A stretch of 22,115 nucleotides of DNA from CAWEYG01 sp050747885. GTDB taxonomy: Bacteria > Acidobacteriota > Thermoanaerobaculia > UBA5066 > DATFVB01. Below are positions 13,843 to 21,183 of the stretch, one piece after another. How positions within the stretch are numbered: position 1 is the stretch's first letter; each line of letters starts with the position of its first letter. The notes below the pieces were generated by a model, which worked only from the letters and a program-made list of their open reading frames with translations, was not told the DNA's origin and searched no databases. The DNA lies in the NCBI GenBank assembly GCA_050747885.1, contig JBOGJO010000348.1, forward strand, positions 1 to 22,115. Reading direction: 5' to 3'. The position numbers and the translations under genes are program-made.

Positions 13843-13848
13843 TAGACT
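13843..13848 (+). promoter_or_regulatory. Putative extended -10 box (TGC-TAGACT)
   Basis: TAGACT with TG one base upstream ends 8 nt before ATG 13857. It lies inside the first codons of an in-frame upstream ATG (13839), which argues that 13857 is the real start. Confidence 0.5.
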
Positions 13849-13856
13849 CCGCACGA

Positions 13857-14669
13857 ATGGGCGGAGACAATAAACGGGGTTGGGCGCTCGTCCTGGGCGC
13901 CTCTTCGGGCTTCGGCGAAGCGTGTTCGCGGGCTCTCGCGGATGCCGGCTGGGACATTTTCGGCGTGCATCTCGATCGCAAATCGACCCTGCCGAAGGTC
14001 GAGGAGATCGTCGCCGGAATTCGGGCGGCAAAGCGGCGGGCGGAGTTCTTCAACATCAACGCGGCCGACGAGGAGAAGCGGCGCGAAGTGGTCGGGCGCA
14101 TGCGCTCCGTTCTCGCGGACGCTCCGGGGTCGGAACGGGTCTCCGTGATGCTCCACACGCTGGCTTTCGGCACCCTCAAGCCGATGTTCGGCGAGAGCCG
14201 CGAGGCCTCGCTCGCGAAGGCGCAGATCGAGATGACTCTCGACGTCATGGCGCACTCGCTCGTGTACTGGACCCAGGAGTTGTACTTTTCGGGGCTGTTT
14301 GCGGACGAAGCGAAGATCTTCGCGATGACCTCGGCGGGCGACCACATCGTGTGGCCCGCCTATGGCGCCGTGTCTTCGGCGAAGAGCGCCCTGGAGTCGC
14401 ACATCCGGCAGATCGCGGTGGAACTGGCCCCGCGCCACATCACGGCAAACGCGATTCGCGCCGGAGTGACCGACACTCCGGCCCTGAGGAAGATCCCGGG
14501 AAACGAAGCCATGATCGAGCGCGTTCTCGCGCTCCATCCGGCTCGGAGGCTCACGACGCCTGCGGACGTCGCCGGCGCTCTGGTCGCCCTTGCTTCGGGA
14601 CGGACACGCTGGATTTCGGGAAACGTGATCGGCGTGGACGGAGCCGAAGACATCGCCGGCGGCGGCTGA
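13857..14669 (+). CDS. SDR-family reductase resembling enoyl-ACP reductase III (FabL)
   Basis: This is a 270-residue SDR. The cofactor motif is GASSGFGEA near residues 14-22. The active site reads YGAVSSAK, Tyr169-x6-Lys176, the spacing of enoyl-ACP reductases (FabI/FabL) rather than YxxxK of ordinary SDRs. The following SALESHIRQIAVELAPRHIT and ANAIRAGVTDTPALRKIPG resemble FabL of Bacillus subtilis (established family knowledge), so reduction of trans-2-enoyl-ACP with NADPH in fatty-acid synthesis is likely. ATG 13857 is chosen over 13839 because a -10 box lies between them and no Shine-Dalgarno precedes either. The M16 peptidase gene follows after 23 bp, an unusual partner. It could instead be an SDR of another substrate that uses the same active-site spacing. 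Confidence 0.85.
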   Translation: MGGDNKRGWALVLGASSGFGEACSRALADAGWDIFGVHLDRKSTLPKVEEIVAGIRAAKRRAEFFNINAADEEKRREVVGRMRSVLADAPGSERVSVMLHTLAFGTLKPMFGESREASLAKAQIEMTLDVMAHSLVYWTQELYFSGLFADEAKIFAMTSAGDHIVWPAYGAVSSAKSALESHIRQIAVELAPRHITANAIRAGVTDTPALRKIPGNEAMIERVLALHPARRLTTPADVAGALVALASGRTRWISGNVIGVDGAEDIAGGG

Positions 14670-14692
14670 TCCCTTCCGGATTGGAGGATTCG

Positions 14693-16006
14693 ATGGCGGC
14701 CGAGAGCTCGCCTGTCTCGGAGTTTGAGTTCGTCAAGGAACGCGAGGGAATTCGGGAATGGCGCCTGCGTTCCAACGGGATGCAGGTCCTTCTCCTTCGG
14801 AATCCCGTGGCTCCGGTCGCGACGTTTTGTGTCGTCTATCGCGTGGGCTCGCGCCACGAGGCCGTCGGCCACACGGGCGCAACGCATCTGCTCGAGCATT
14901 TGATGTTCAAGGGAACGCCGGAATTCCACCGCGAGGCGGGCACGCAGATTGCGGCCACGCTCGAGTCCGTCGGCGCGCGATTCAACGCGACAACGTGGTT
15001 CGATCGGACGAACTATTTCGAGACCGTCCCGTCCGATCAGCTGGAGCTCGCCGTGAGGATCGAGGCGTCCCGGATGCGCGGGTCGTTCATTCGAGACGGC
15101 GACCGGATTCCGGAAATGACCGTCGTTCGAAACGAATTCGAAAGGGGAGAGAACAGCCCTTTTCAGGTTCTCTACAAGGAGTCCTTCGCGATCGCCTTTC
15201 GCGAGCACCCGTACCACCACCCGACGATCGGATGGAAGAGCGACATCGAGGGCATGCCGACATCCCGGCTCAAGGAGTTTTACGACACTTTCTATCACCC
15301 GGAAAACGCCACCGCGATCGTGATCGGCGATTTCGAGGAGGGCGAAACGCTTTCCCTTCTGGCCCGACATTTCGGACGGATTCCCCGGTCGGAGACTCCG
15401 ATTCCGCGCCTTTACACGGAGGAGCCCCGGCAGGAGGGGGAGCGTCGGTTCACGATTCGCCGCACCGGCCAGCTCGGATGGGTTGCCATCTCGTACCGCT
15501 CAGTGGCGGCATCCGACCCGGCGACGTATCCGCTGGCGGTCCTTGCGAACATCCTCGGCGTGGGTGTGACCTCGCGGCTCTATCAGGCCCTCGTCGAGCC
15601 GTCCCTGTCGATTTCGGTCTCGGCCATCGCGTGGCAGCTCCACGATCCGTCGCTGTTTTCCTTCTTCACGACACTGGCCCCCGGGACCGAACACCGGCGG
15701 GCTGAAGAAATTCTCCGTGCGGAAATTGCCCGCGCCGCGCGCGACGGCGTCACGGAGGAGGAGCTTCGGAAGGCGAAGACACAGATCGAGGCGGACGTCA
15801 TCTTCGAGCGCGACACCACGGATCAGGTAGCCGGCAGCCTGACCGAGGCGATCGCCGTCGCGGACTGGGACTGGTACGTGGATTACCTCTCGAAAATCCA
15901 GAAAGTCACGCGCCAGGACGTGGAGCGGGCGGCCCGCGACTGTTTTCAGGACGATTCCGCCACCGTGGGGTGGTTCGTGCCGAAAGTCGAGGGGGAGCCG
16001 AAATGA
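14693..16006 (+). CDS. M16-family zinc peptidase, catalytic subunit
   Basis: Metallopeptidase of 437 residues, related to the processing-peptidase beta subunit. The inverted zinc motif HLLEH (His65, Glu68, His69) and the downstream ligand Glu148 (VVRNEFERG) are intact. No signal peptide is visible, so it is probably cytoplasmic. GGAGG (14683-14687) lies five bases before ATG 14693; the open frame upstream belongs to a shadow over the FabL-like gene. The stop overlaps by four bases the start of the second M16 gene, which lacks the motif, so the products should form the usual catalytic/non-catalytic heterodimer that encloses and degrades or trims short peptides. Substrate unknown. Confidence 0.95.
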   Translation: MAAESSPVSEFEFVKEREGIREWRLRSNGMQVLLLRNPVAPVATFCVVYRVGSRHEAVGHTGATHLLEHLMFKGTPEFHREAGTQIAATLESVGARFNATTWFDRTNYFETVPSDQLELAVRIEASRMRGSFIRDGDRIPEMTVVRNEFERGENSPFQVLYKESFAIAFREHPYHHPTIGWKSDIEGMPTSRLKEFYDTFYHPENATAIVIGDFEEGETLSLLARHFGRIPRSETPIPRLYTEEPRQEGERRFTIRRTGQLGWVAISYRSVAASDPATYPLAVLANILGVGVTSRLYQALVEPSLSISVSAIAWQLHDPSLFSFFTTLAPGTEHRRAEEILRAEIARAARDGVTEEELRKAKTQIEADVIFERDTTDQVAGSLTEAIAVADWDWYVDYLSKIQKVTRQDVERAARDCFQDDSATVGWFVPKVEGEPK

Positions 16007-17277
16007 CACGGCTCTCGTTCCGCGAGCAGACGGTCCGCCTCCTCGACAGCTCCGGGGCTCGGTTCCTGGCGCTGGAAAACCACTTCAACCCCACGATCGC
16101 GCTCTCCGGGACCCTTCGCGCCGGCTCGGCGCATTCTCCCGACTCCAACCCGGTGCTGGCATCGTTGACCGCGCAGATGCTCGACAAGGGAACCCGCAAG
16201 CGCACGAAGATGCAAATGGCGGAGGAGCTCGAGAGCCGGGGAATCTCGATTTCGTTTTCGGCCTCGGGAGGCGATCCCGACACCGCCGACTTGTCGGTCT
16301 CCTGCCTCGCTCGGGACCGGGAATTGGCGTTCCAGGCTCTGGTGGAGATGCTGACCGAACCCGCGTTTCCGGAGGAGGAGCTCGCGCGGGAGAAGGAAAG
16401 GCTCATCGGCGGAATTCGGCAGCTTTCCGACCAGACGGGGTGGAGGTCCTCGACGGCCGCCTCGCGCCTCCTCTATCCCCCCGGCCATCCGTACCGCGCG
16501 GACACGCCGGAAGAGATCATCGGGGCCATCGAGCGCTCCACTGTCGATGAGTTGTTCGGGTTTCACCGAGCCCGGTACGGCAAGGCGACCCTGATCCTCG
16601 TCGCGGTCGGCGACCTCGACGGGCAGGCGGCCGTCGAGCAATTCGCGAATTTGCTGTCGGATGCCCCGGACGGCTCCGGGCCGGATCTCGACGTTCCCGC
16701 CGTGGGCGCTCCTCGGGCGGTGTCCGAAAGCGTTCCCATGAAGGACAAGGTCAACGCCGACGTGCTGCTGGCGGAAGACTCCCGTCTGCTTCGGACCGAT
16801 CCCGATTTTCTCGCGACGACGCTCGGAGTGGCCGCTCTCGGGCAATCGACGCTGTCCTCGCGGCTCGGGCTCCGGGTTCGCGACACGGAGGGCCTCACCT
16901 ACGGAATCAATGCGCGGATCTCGGCCGGGCGATACTCGGGGCCGTTCGCGATTTCTCTCACAGTCGCGCCCGCAAATCTCACGCGGGCCGTCTCCTCCGC
17001 GCGCGCCGTTCTCGACGAATTCGCCTCCGAAGGGATCACCCCGAAAGAAGTCGAGGACGAGAAGCGGTCTCGAGCGGGGAAATTCAAGGTCGATCTCGCG
17101 TCGAATTCAGGGATTGCCGGCGCTCTCGACATGGCGGAGACTTACGGCCTCGGCATGGACTACCTGGACGGGTTTGCGGCCCGGGTCGCGGATCTGACGA
17201 AGGAAGAAGTCGACGCCGGGATTCGCAAACACATTCGTCCCGGCGATCTTGTCGAGGTTGCGGCCGGCGACCTTTAG
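16003..17277 (+). CDS. M16-family peptidase-like protein, non-catalytic subunit
   Basis: This 424-residue protein has the two-domain M16 fold but no HxxEH: the corresponding region reads NPVLASLTAQML. The C-terminal half keeps the conserved RDTEGLTYGINARIS segment used for substrate contact in non-catalytic partners. ATG 16003 overlaps the stop of the catalytic subunit (ATGA), with GAGGGGGAG just upstream; an in-frame ATG at 15970 would extend into the first gene and is not preferred. By analogy with the processing-peptidase alpha/beta pair it would bind substrate in a heterodimer. No signal peptide seen. Confidence 0.94.
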   Translation: MTRLSFREQTVRLLDSSGARFLALENHFNPTIALSGTLRAGSAHSPDSNPVLASLTAQMLDKGTRKRTKMQMAEELESRGISISFSASGGDPDTADLSVSCLARDRELAFQALVEMLTEPAFPEEELAREKERLIGGIRQLSDQTGWRSSTAASRLLYPPGHPYRADTPEEIIGAIERSTVDELFGFHRARYGKATLILVAVGDLDGQAAVEQFANLLSDAPDGSGPDLDVPAVGAPRAVSESVPMKDKVNADVLLAEDSRLLRTDPDFLATTLGVAALGQSTLSSRLGLRVRDTEGLTYGINARISAGRYSGPFAISLTVAPANLTRAVSSARAVLDEFASEGITPKEVEDEKRSRAGKFKVDLASNSGIAGALDMAETYGLGMDYLDGFAARVADLTKEEVDAGIRKHIRPGDLVEVAAGDL

Positions 17278-17340
17278 ACTCGCCTCGTCTGTCCATAGTC
17301 GCATTGGAGAGCACGCACTATGCTTTCCAACCTCTTTCGC

Positions 17341-17350
17341 TATAGACTAT
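17341..17350 (+). promoter_or_regulatory. Putative -10 region (TATAGACTAT) of the small basic protein gene
   Basis: An AT-rich TATAGACTAT stands out in GC-rich DNA directly before the Shine-Dalgarno AGGAGG (17355-17360). If this is the -10, transcription would start inside or after the Shine-Dalgarno, so an upstream TATGCT (17319-17324) may be the real -10. Not settled. Confidence 0.35.
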
Positions 17351-17364
17351 TGTCAGGAGGCACA

Positions 17365-17700
17365 ATGGCAAACGACATCTTCAAGACTGTAGACAATCTG
17401 CGAAAAGGGATTGACGATCTTCAGGCGCAACTGGCGGGCTTGCAACGCGCTTTCGGTCAGGTTGCCCGGCGAGAAGTTCGAGAAGGCGCTCGCGTCACGA
17501 CCCGGGCGGTCCGGAAGGCCGTGACCCGCGCCAGGAAGGAAAGCTCGTCGCAGGTCAGGAACATGCGAAAGCTTCAGGGCAAGTACATGGGTTTGGTACG
17601 GAACCTCAACAAGGCTCAGAAGGCTCAGGTCAAGAAGATCAAACAGTCGAAGGGTTACAAGGCGGCATTCGACCTCGCCGCGCGATTCGGAAAAAAATAA
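17365..17700 (+). CDS. Small basic coiled-coil protein of unknown function
   Basis: This is a 111-residue protein. AGGAGG (17355-17360) at ideal distance fixes ATG 17365; the in-frame ATG 17320 lies upstream of this ribosome site. Residues 1-30 (VDNLRKGIDDLQAQLAGLQ) have a heptad pattern typical of coiled coils. Residues 32-111 are rich in Arg and Lys (VRKAVTRARKE, KAQVKKIKQSKGYKAA), so the protein may bind nucleic acid or polyanions, somewhat like small histone-like proteins. No cysteines, signal or membrane segment. It stands as a single gene after the M16 pair and is convergent with the next operon. The ideal Shine-Dalgarno suggests good expression. Function not recognised. Confidence 0.85.
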   Translation: MANDIFKTVDNLRKGIDDLQAQLAGLQRAFGQVARREVREGARVTTRAVRKAVTRARKESSSQVRNMRKLQGKYMGLVRNLNKAQKAQVKKIKQSKGYKAAFDLAARFGKK

Positions 17701-17706
17701 CCTGCT

Positions 17707-17737
17707 CGAGGCTCAGTGGCGCCGGCCCCGAGCCTCG
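17707..17737 (-). terminator. Hairpin, probable terminator of the minus-strand unit
   Basis: CGAGGCTC (17707-17714) pairs with GAGCCTCG (17730-17737) across a 15-nt loop. On the minus strand it is followed, after about seven bases, by TTATTTTTT, a typical T tract. It lies over the last codons of the minus-strand gene. It may also slow plus-strand transcripts. Confidence 0.5.
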
Positions 17738-18579
17738 GGGAACACATTCATTTTCGCCCACTGGATTCTCCGATAGTCGAATGACCCGTCTGCAATCGCG
17801 TTGAATTTGACGATGTCGAAATACGGGGAAAGGTCGAAATCTCTGGGAACGATGAGGGTGGGATGGCGGGCCTGAAACAGCCCCGTGTAGGCGCGCCGTG
17901 CGCGCCTGCCGAAGAGTGCGGCTTTTACCTTCTCCGCCGCGGTTCGCGGCTTGTGGGAACGGAACTCGGCGAGAATGGGGAACCCCACCTTTTGAAATGC
18001 CGCGGCCGTCATTGAGGAACAGATCGTCTCGGTCGCGACCCCGCTGCCCAGGTGGAGCGCGTCTTCGCGGAGCCCGGCCGGGATCCAGTGGAAGGGGAGC
18101 AGATACCGCATCAGGTCGGTGAAATTCTTCACGTCATATCGATGTCCGACCTGGCCGATCAGCTCGTCGAGGACGGTGCGGGCGTCGTCTTCCCGAAGGC
18201 CGAAAGGTCGGCAGACTCGAAGGTTGAAGTCGAGATACTTGACCAGGGGCGAGACGACGACACCCGTGCTGACGAGCGCTTCGATCACGAGGTGCTGGGC
18301 CTCTTTTCCGAACCGGCGCTCGATTTCGTCTTTCAAGGGATGGCCCCGGCGCAGGAGCTCGTCGCCGATGTAGACGCAGTTGTGAGACCACGAAGACATT
18401 GTGAGGGTCTTGATCGCCTGGGAAACGCGCTGGTCGCCGTCCACGAGAATGACGTCGCATTTGCGGACGTGCTTCTTGAGTTTCTCGGCGTCGTTGAACC
18501 CGAACCGCCGGTAGTTTCGGCGCGGTTTCGTGACGACCGAAATGATCCAGTCGGAGAGAACCTGCTTCGGGCGCCTCAC
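17713..18579 (-). CDS. YiiX-like permuted NlpC/P60-papain hydrolase
   Basis: Predicted cysteine hydrolase of 288 residues. In permuted NlpC/P60 enzymes the His precedes the Cys; here CDVILVDGD...SSWSHN gives His66 and TETICSSMTAAAF gives Cys187, with Glu100 (LVIEAL) and Tyr148-Asp149 between them. The family acts on peptide, amide or lipid ester bonds; the substrate is unknown. The open frame continues upstream to 18777, but that part overlaps the DUF4337-like gene and looks random, so GTG 18579 (10 nt after that gene's stop) is chosen; no strong Shine-Dalgarno precedes it. Residues 1-35 are basic and may sit at the membrane surface. It is probably cotranscribed with the membrane protein before it. 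Confidence 0.85.
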   Translation of the reverse strand: MRRPKQVLSDWIISVVTKPRRNYRRFGFNDAEKLKKHVRKCDVILVDGDQRVSQAIKTLTMSSWSHNCVYIGDELLRRGHPLKDEIERRFGKEAQHLVIEALVSTGVVVSPLVKYLDFNLRVCRPFGLREDDARTVLDELIGQVGHRYDVKNFTDLMRYLLPFHWIPAGLREDALHLGSGVATETICSSMTAAAFQKVGFPILAEFRSHKPRTAAEKVKAALFGRRARRAYTGLFQARHPTLIVPRDFDLSPYFDIVKFNAIADGSFDYRRIQWAKMNVFPEARGRRH

Positions 18580-18589
18580 CTGCGGCAGC

Positions 18590-19189
18590 TCAGAAGAGCA
18601 GAAAAAAGCCGTCCGCGAACACTGCGGCGCCGACAGCCGCGAGGGCCAGTGAAAGCATCCACATTCCGCGATTTCGCGCGAGGGCGGCGATCGCAGAGAG
18701 AGCGACGGCGATCTGGAGCAGCGCGACGGAAGCGGCAAAACGATGGTGACGGTGAATGAGGTGTTCCGCTTCCTCATCCTCGTCTCTCGAGGTCTTCTCG
18801 ATCTTTCGGTTCGCGGTCGAGATGTCGGCCTGCTCCTTCTGGTAACGAACGAGATCCGCGTCGATCGACGGCTGGGGGACCCGGTCGAGCGAGATCAGGA
18901 TCTGTTTCTGGGCCGAAAGGACCGCGGCCTTGATTCCTTTCGACTGATACTGGGCCCACGCGTCGAACGCTTCGGTGCTCAACGCCATCGAGGCGTTCTT
19001 TTTCAGGAGAGCCTCGTTGATGGTGCCGCCGGCTTCGAGCGAGGCGAGGGCGGCGATGACGGCGATCAGGGCGGTCGAGAGAGCAACCGATCGAAGAAAG
19101 CGTCGCCCCGCTTTTTCGTCTTCGGCAGCTTCGTGAATCGACTCTTGAAGCCGGTCGAATTCGCGCTCGAGCTCCGGGCCTTCCGGCAT
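18590..19189 (-). CDS. DUF4337-like membrane protein
   Basis: This 199-residue protein has three predicted membrane helices (about 33-52, 151-170, 175-197) and a long soluble, partly helical segment (55-147) between the first and second. The pattern (charged helix, helix, LLKKNASMALSTEAFDAWAQYQSKG, then two C-terminal helices) matches the DUF4337 family as I know it. AGGAG lies five bases before ATG 19189. It is followed by the YiiX-like gene, and both probably form one unit. It is divergent from the HlyD gene with 78 bp between. Function unknown. Confidence 0.85.
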   Translation of the reverse strand: MPEGPELEREFDRLQESIHEAAEDEKAGRRFLRSVALSTALIAVIAALASLEAGGTINEALLKKNASMALSTEAFDAWAQYQSKGIKAAVLSAQKQILISLDRVPQPSIDADLVRYQKEQADISTANRKIEKTSRDEDEEAEHLIHRHHRFAASVALLQIAVALSAIAALARNRGMWMLSLALAAVGAAVFADGFFLLF

Positions 19190-19253
19190 GTCGTCTCCTT
19201 CCGCCGACTTCGGACACTATCGCGATTGTGGGCGGGACGGAAACGCCGGCCTG

Positions 19254-19259
19254 TATAGT
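19254..19259 (+). promoter_or_regulatory. Putative -10 box (TATAGT) of the exporter operon
   Basis: TATAGT ends 8 nt before ATG 19268 without an intervening Shine-Dalgarno, again consistent with a leaderless message. No clear -35. Confidence 0.5.
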
Positions 19260-19267
19260 TACGGCGA

Positions 19268-20197
19268 ATGAAGCGCGGGATCATCGTTCTCGCGGCCGCG
19301 GCCGTGGTTGCCGTCGGGGCCTTTGCGCTGTTCTGGAAGGGACAGCGATCCCCCGAGCTCGTTCTCTCGGGCACTGTGGAGGCGCGGGACGTCGACGTGG
19401 GATCGCTCGTGGGGGGCCGGGTCGAAACGGTCCACGTGGACGAAGGGGCCTTGGTCCGGGCCGGGCAGCCGATCGTGACGCTTGAGCCCGATCTTTTGGA
19501 CCGCCAGATTCGGGAGCAGGAAGCGCGCGTCGGAAGCGCCCGCGCGAATCTGGCCAAAGCTCTCAATGGTCCTCGCCGCGAGGAGACGGAAAGGGCGCGC
19601 GTCGAGTGGCGGAATGCCGAAAAGGAGCGGCAGCGGCAGGACGCCCTGCTGCGCCAGGGGCTCGCGCCCCAACAGCAATACGACAACGCGGCGGCCGCCG
19701 CGCGAATGGCCCGGCAGTCGTATGACGAGCTGGCGAGGGGCAATCGGCCTGAAGACATCGCCGCGGCGCACGCCGGCCTGGCCGAGCAGGAAGGCCAGCT
19801 CGCCTTTTTGCAGCGGCAGAAGGAGGAGCTCGTCGTTCGCGCCCCGGCCGACGGCGTGGTCGCGACGATGGACATGCGGCCGGGTGACCTCGTCGCGCCG
19901 AACCAGGCCGTCGCAACATTGCTCGAGCCAGGAGAGATCTGGGTTCGGGTGTACGTTCCGGAGCCCCAGCTCGGCCTCGTGAAACTCAACGAACCGGCGG
20001 CGATCTCCGTGGACACCTTCCCGCGCCGGACGTTCCCGGGAAAAGTCGTGGAGATCCGCCAGCGGTCCGAGTACACGCCGCGAAACGTCCAGACGCTCGA
20101 GCAGCGCGGGGATCAGGTGTTTGGCGTCAAGGTGGCGATCGATCCGGCCCCGGAGCTGAAACCGGGAATGGCTGCGATCGTGCATTTGCGCCCGTGA
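19268..20197 (+). CDS. HlyD-family periplasmic adaptor of an ABC exporter (YbhG-like)
   Basis: Membrane-fusion subunit of 309 residues. The N-terminal anchor spans residues 4-21. The first half of the biotinyl-lipoyl-like domain (SGTVEARDVDVGSLVGGRV) is followed by a long helical hairpin rich in Glu, Arg, Gln and Ala (about 75-185) and the second half (VVRAPADGVVATMDMRPGDLV), then a beta-barrel domain and the closing PELKPGMAAIVHL. It would join the inner-membrane exporter to an outer-membrane channel, so it points to a diderm cell. The stop overlaps the GTG of the ATPase gene by four bases (GTGA). Same gene order as ybhG-ybhF-ybhS-ybhR of E. coli; the substrate is unknown. Confidence 0.95.
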   Translation: MKRGIIVLAAAAVVAVGAFALFWKGQRSPELVLSGTVEARDVDVGSLVGGRVETVHVDEGALVRAGQPIVTLEPDLLDRQIREQEARVGSARANLAKALNGPRREETERARVEWRNAEKERQRQDALLRQGLAPQQQYDNAAAAARMARQSYDELARGNRPEDIAAAHAGLAEQEGQLAFLQRQKEELVVRAPADGVVATMDMRPGDLVAPNQAVATLLEPGEIWVRVYVPEPQLGLVKLNEPAAISVDTFPRRTFPGKVVEIRQRSEYTPRNVQTLEQRGDQVFGVKVAIDPAPELKPGMAAIVHLRP

Positions 20198-21183
20198 GCG
20201 AACCCGACTCGCTCGGCATCGAAGTCCGAAACTTGTCTCGCGACTTCGGTCCCGTCCGGGCCCTGGACTCCGTGTCCCTCGCGGTGCGCCGCGGAGAGAT
20301 TTTCGGCCTGCTCGGCCCGAACGGCTCGGGAAAGTCCACCCTGATCCGGATCCTGTGCGGTCTGCTCGTGCCGACGCGCGGAGAGGCCATTGTCGACGGG
20401 TTGAACGTCGCGGTTTCGGGCGAGGAAGTGCGCCGGCGGATCGGATACGTCCCGCAGCGGTTTTCGCTCTACGACGACCTCACGGTTCTCGAAAACCTCG
20501 ACTTCTTCGCCTCGGTCTACGGCCTCGTCGGGGGCCGGGCGAAGGCCCGGCGAGAATGGGCGATCGAGCTCACGAGCATCGGCCCTTACCGGGGTCGCCT
20601 GGCCGCCCAGCTCTCGGGAGGGTGGAAGCAGAGGCTGTCGCTCGCGGCGTCTTTGATGCATGAGCCGCGGGTCCTGTTCCTCGACGAACCGACGGCGGGA
20701 ATCGATCCGGTGGCCCGGCGCGAGCTCTGGAACCTGCTTTTCGAGCTTGCCGCCGGGGGCGCCACGGTACTCGTGGCCACTCACTACATGGACGAAGCCG
20801 AGCGCTGCGGGACCGTCGCCTATCTGTACCTGTCCAAGCTTCTCGTGAACGGAAAGCCGGACGACCTCACGCGACTTCCCGAGGTCACGCCGGCGGGGAT
20901 GCGCCGGATCGAAGCCGAGTGCGAGCAGGGGGTCGCCGCGCTGATGGGACGCGCGAGAGCCCTCGGGTACGTGGAAGACGTGACGATCTTCGGCAACTCC
21001 CTCCACCTGCTCGTCCGGAGCGGCGTTTCCGACGAGGACATCGTCCGTGATCTCGAGCGGGAGACCGGTTCGAAAGTCCGAGTTCGGGCGATTTCCCCGA
21101 CTCTCGAGGACGTGTTCGTGCGCCTGACGAAGATCCACGCCGCGAGAGCCGGCGGGGCGGCCGTCCGGACGAACGCCGTATGA
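20194..21183 (+). CDS. ABC exporter ATP-binding protein (YbhF-like, single domain)
   Basis: This 329-residue protein is translated from GTG 20194. Walker A GPNGSGKST (41-49), Q-loop Gln88, signature LSGGWKQR (140-147), Walker B LFLDEP (161-166) and the switch His197 (ATHYMDEAE) are complete, so it should hydrolyse ATP. The C-terminal 100 residues form a DUF4162-like extension seen in drug exporters (SPTLEDVFVRLT). It has one ATPase domain, whereas E. coli YbhF has two, so a homodimer is expected. It overlaps the genes before and after by four bases each, tying the three subunits in translation. Confidence 0.95.
   Translation: MSEPDSLGIEVRNLSRDFGPVRALDSVSLAVRRGEIFGLLGPNGSGKSTLIRILCGLLVPTRGEAIVDGLNVAVSGEEVRRRIGYVPQRFSLYDDLTVLENLDFFASVYGLVGGRAKARREWAIELTSIGPYRGRLAAQLSGGWKQRLSLAASLMHEPRVLFLDEPTAGIDPVARRELWNLLFELAAGGATVLVATHYMDEAERCGTVAYLYLSKLLVNGKPDDLTRLPEVTPAGMRRIEAECEQGVAALMGRARALGYVEDVTIFGNSLHLLVRSGVSDEDIVRDLERETGSKVRVRAISPTLEDVFVRLTKIHAARAGGAAVRTNAV

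Noticed and set aside
11507..14347. Two long minus-strand open frames (427 and 516 codons) opposite the VWFA and FabL-like genes
   Set aside because: Both mirror well-supported plus-strand genes and show no domain pattern; typical of GC-rich DNA.
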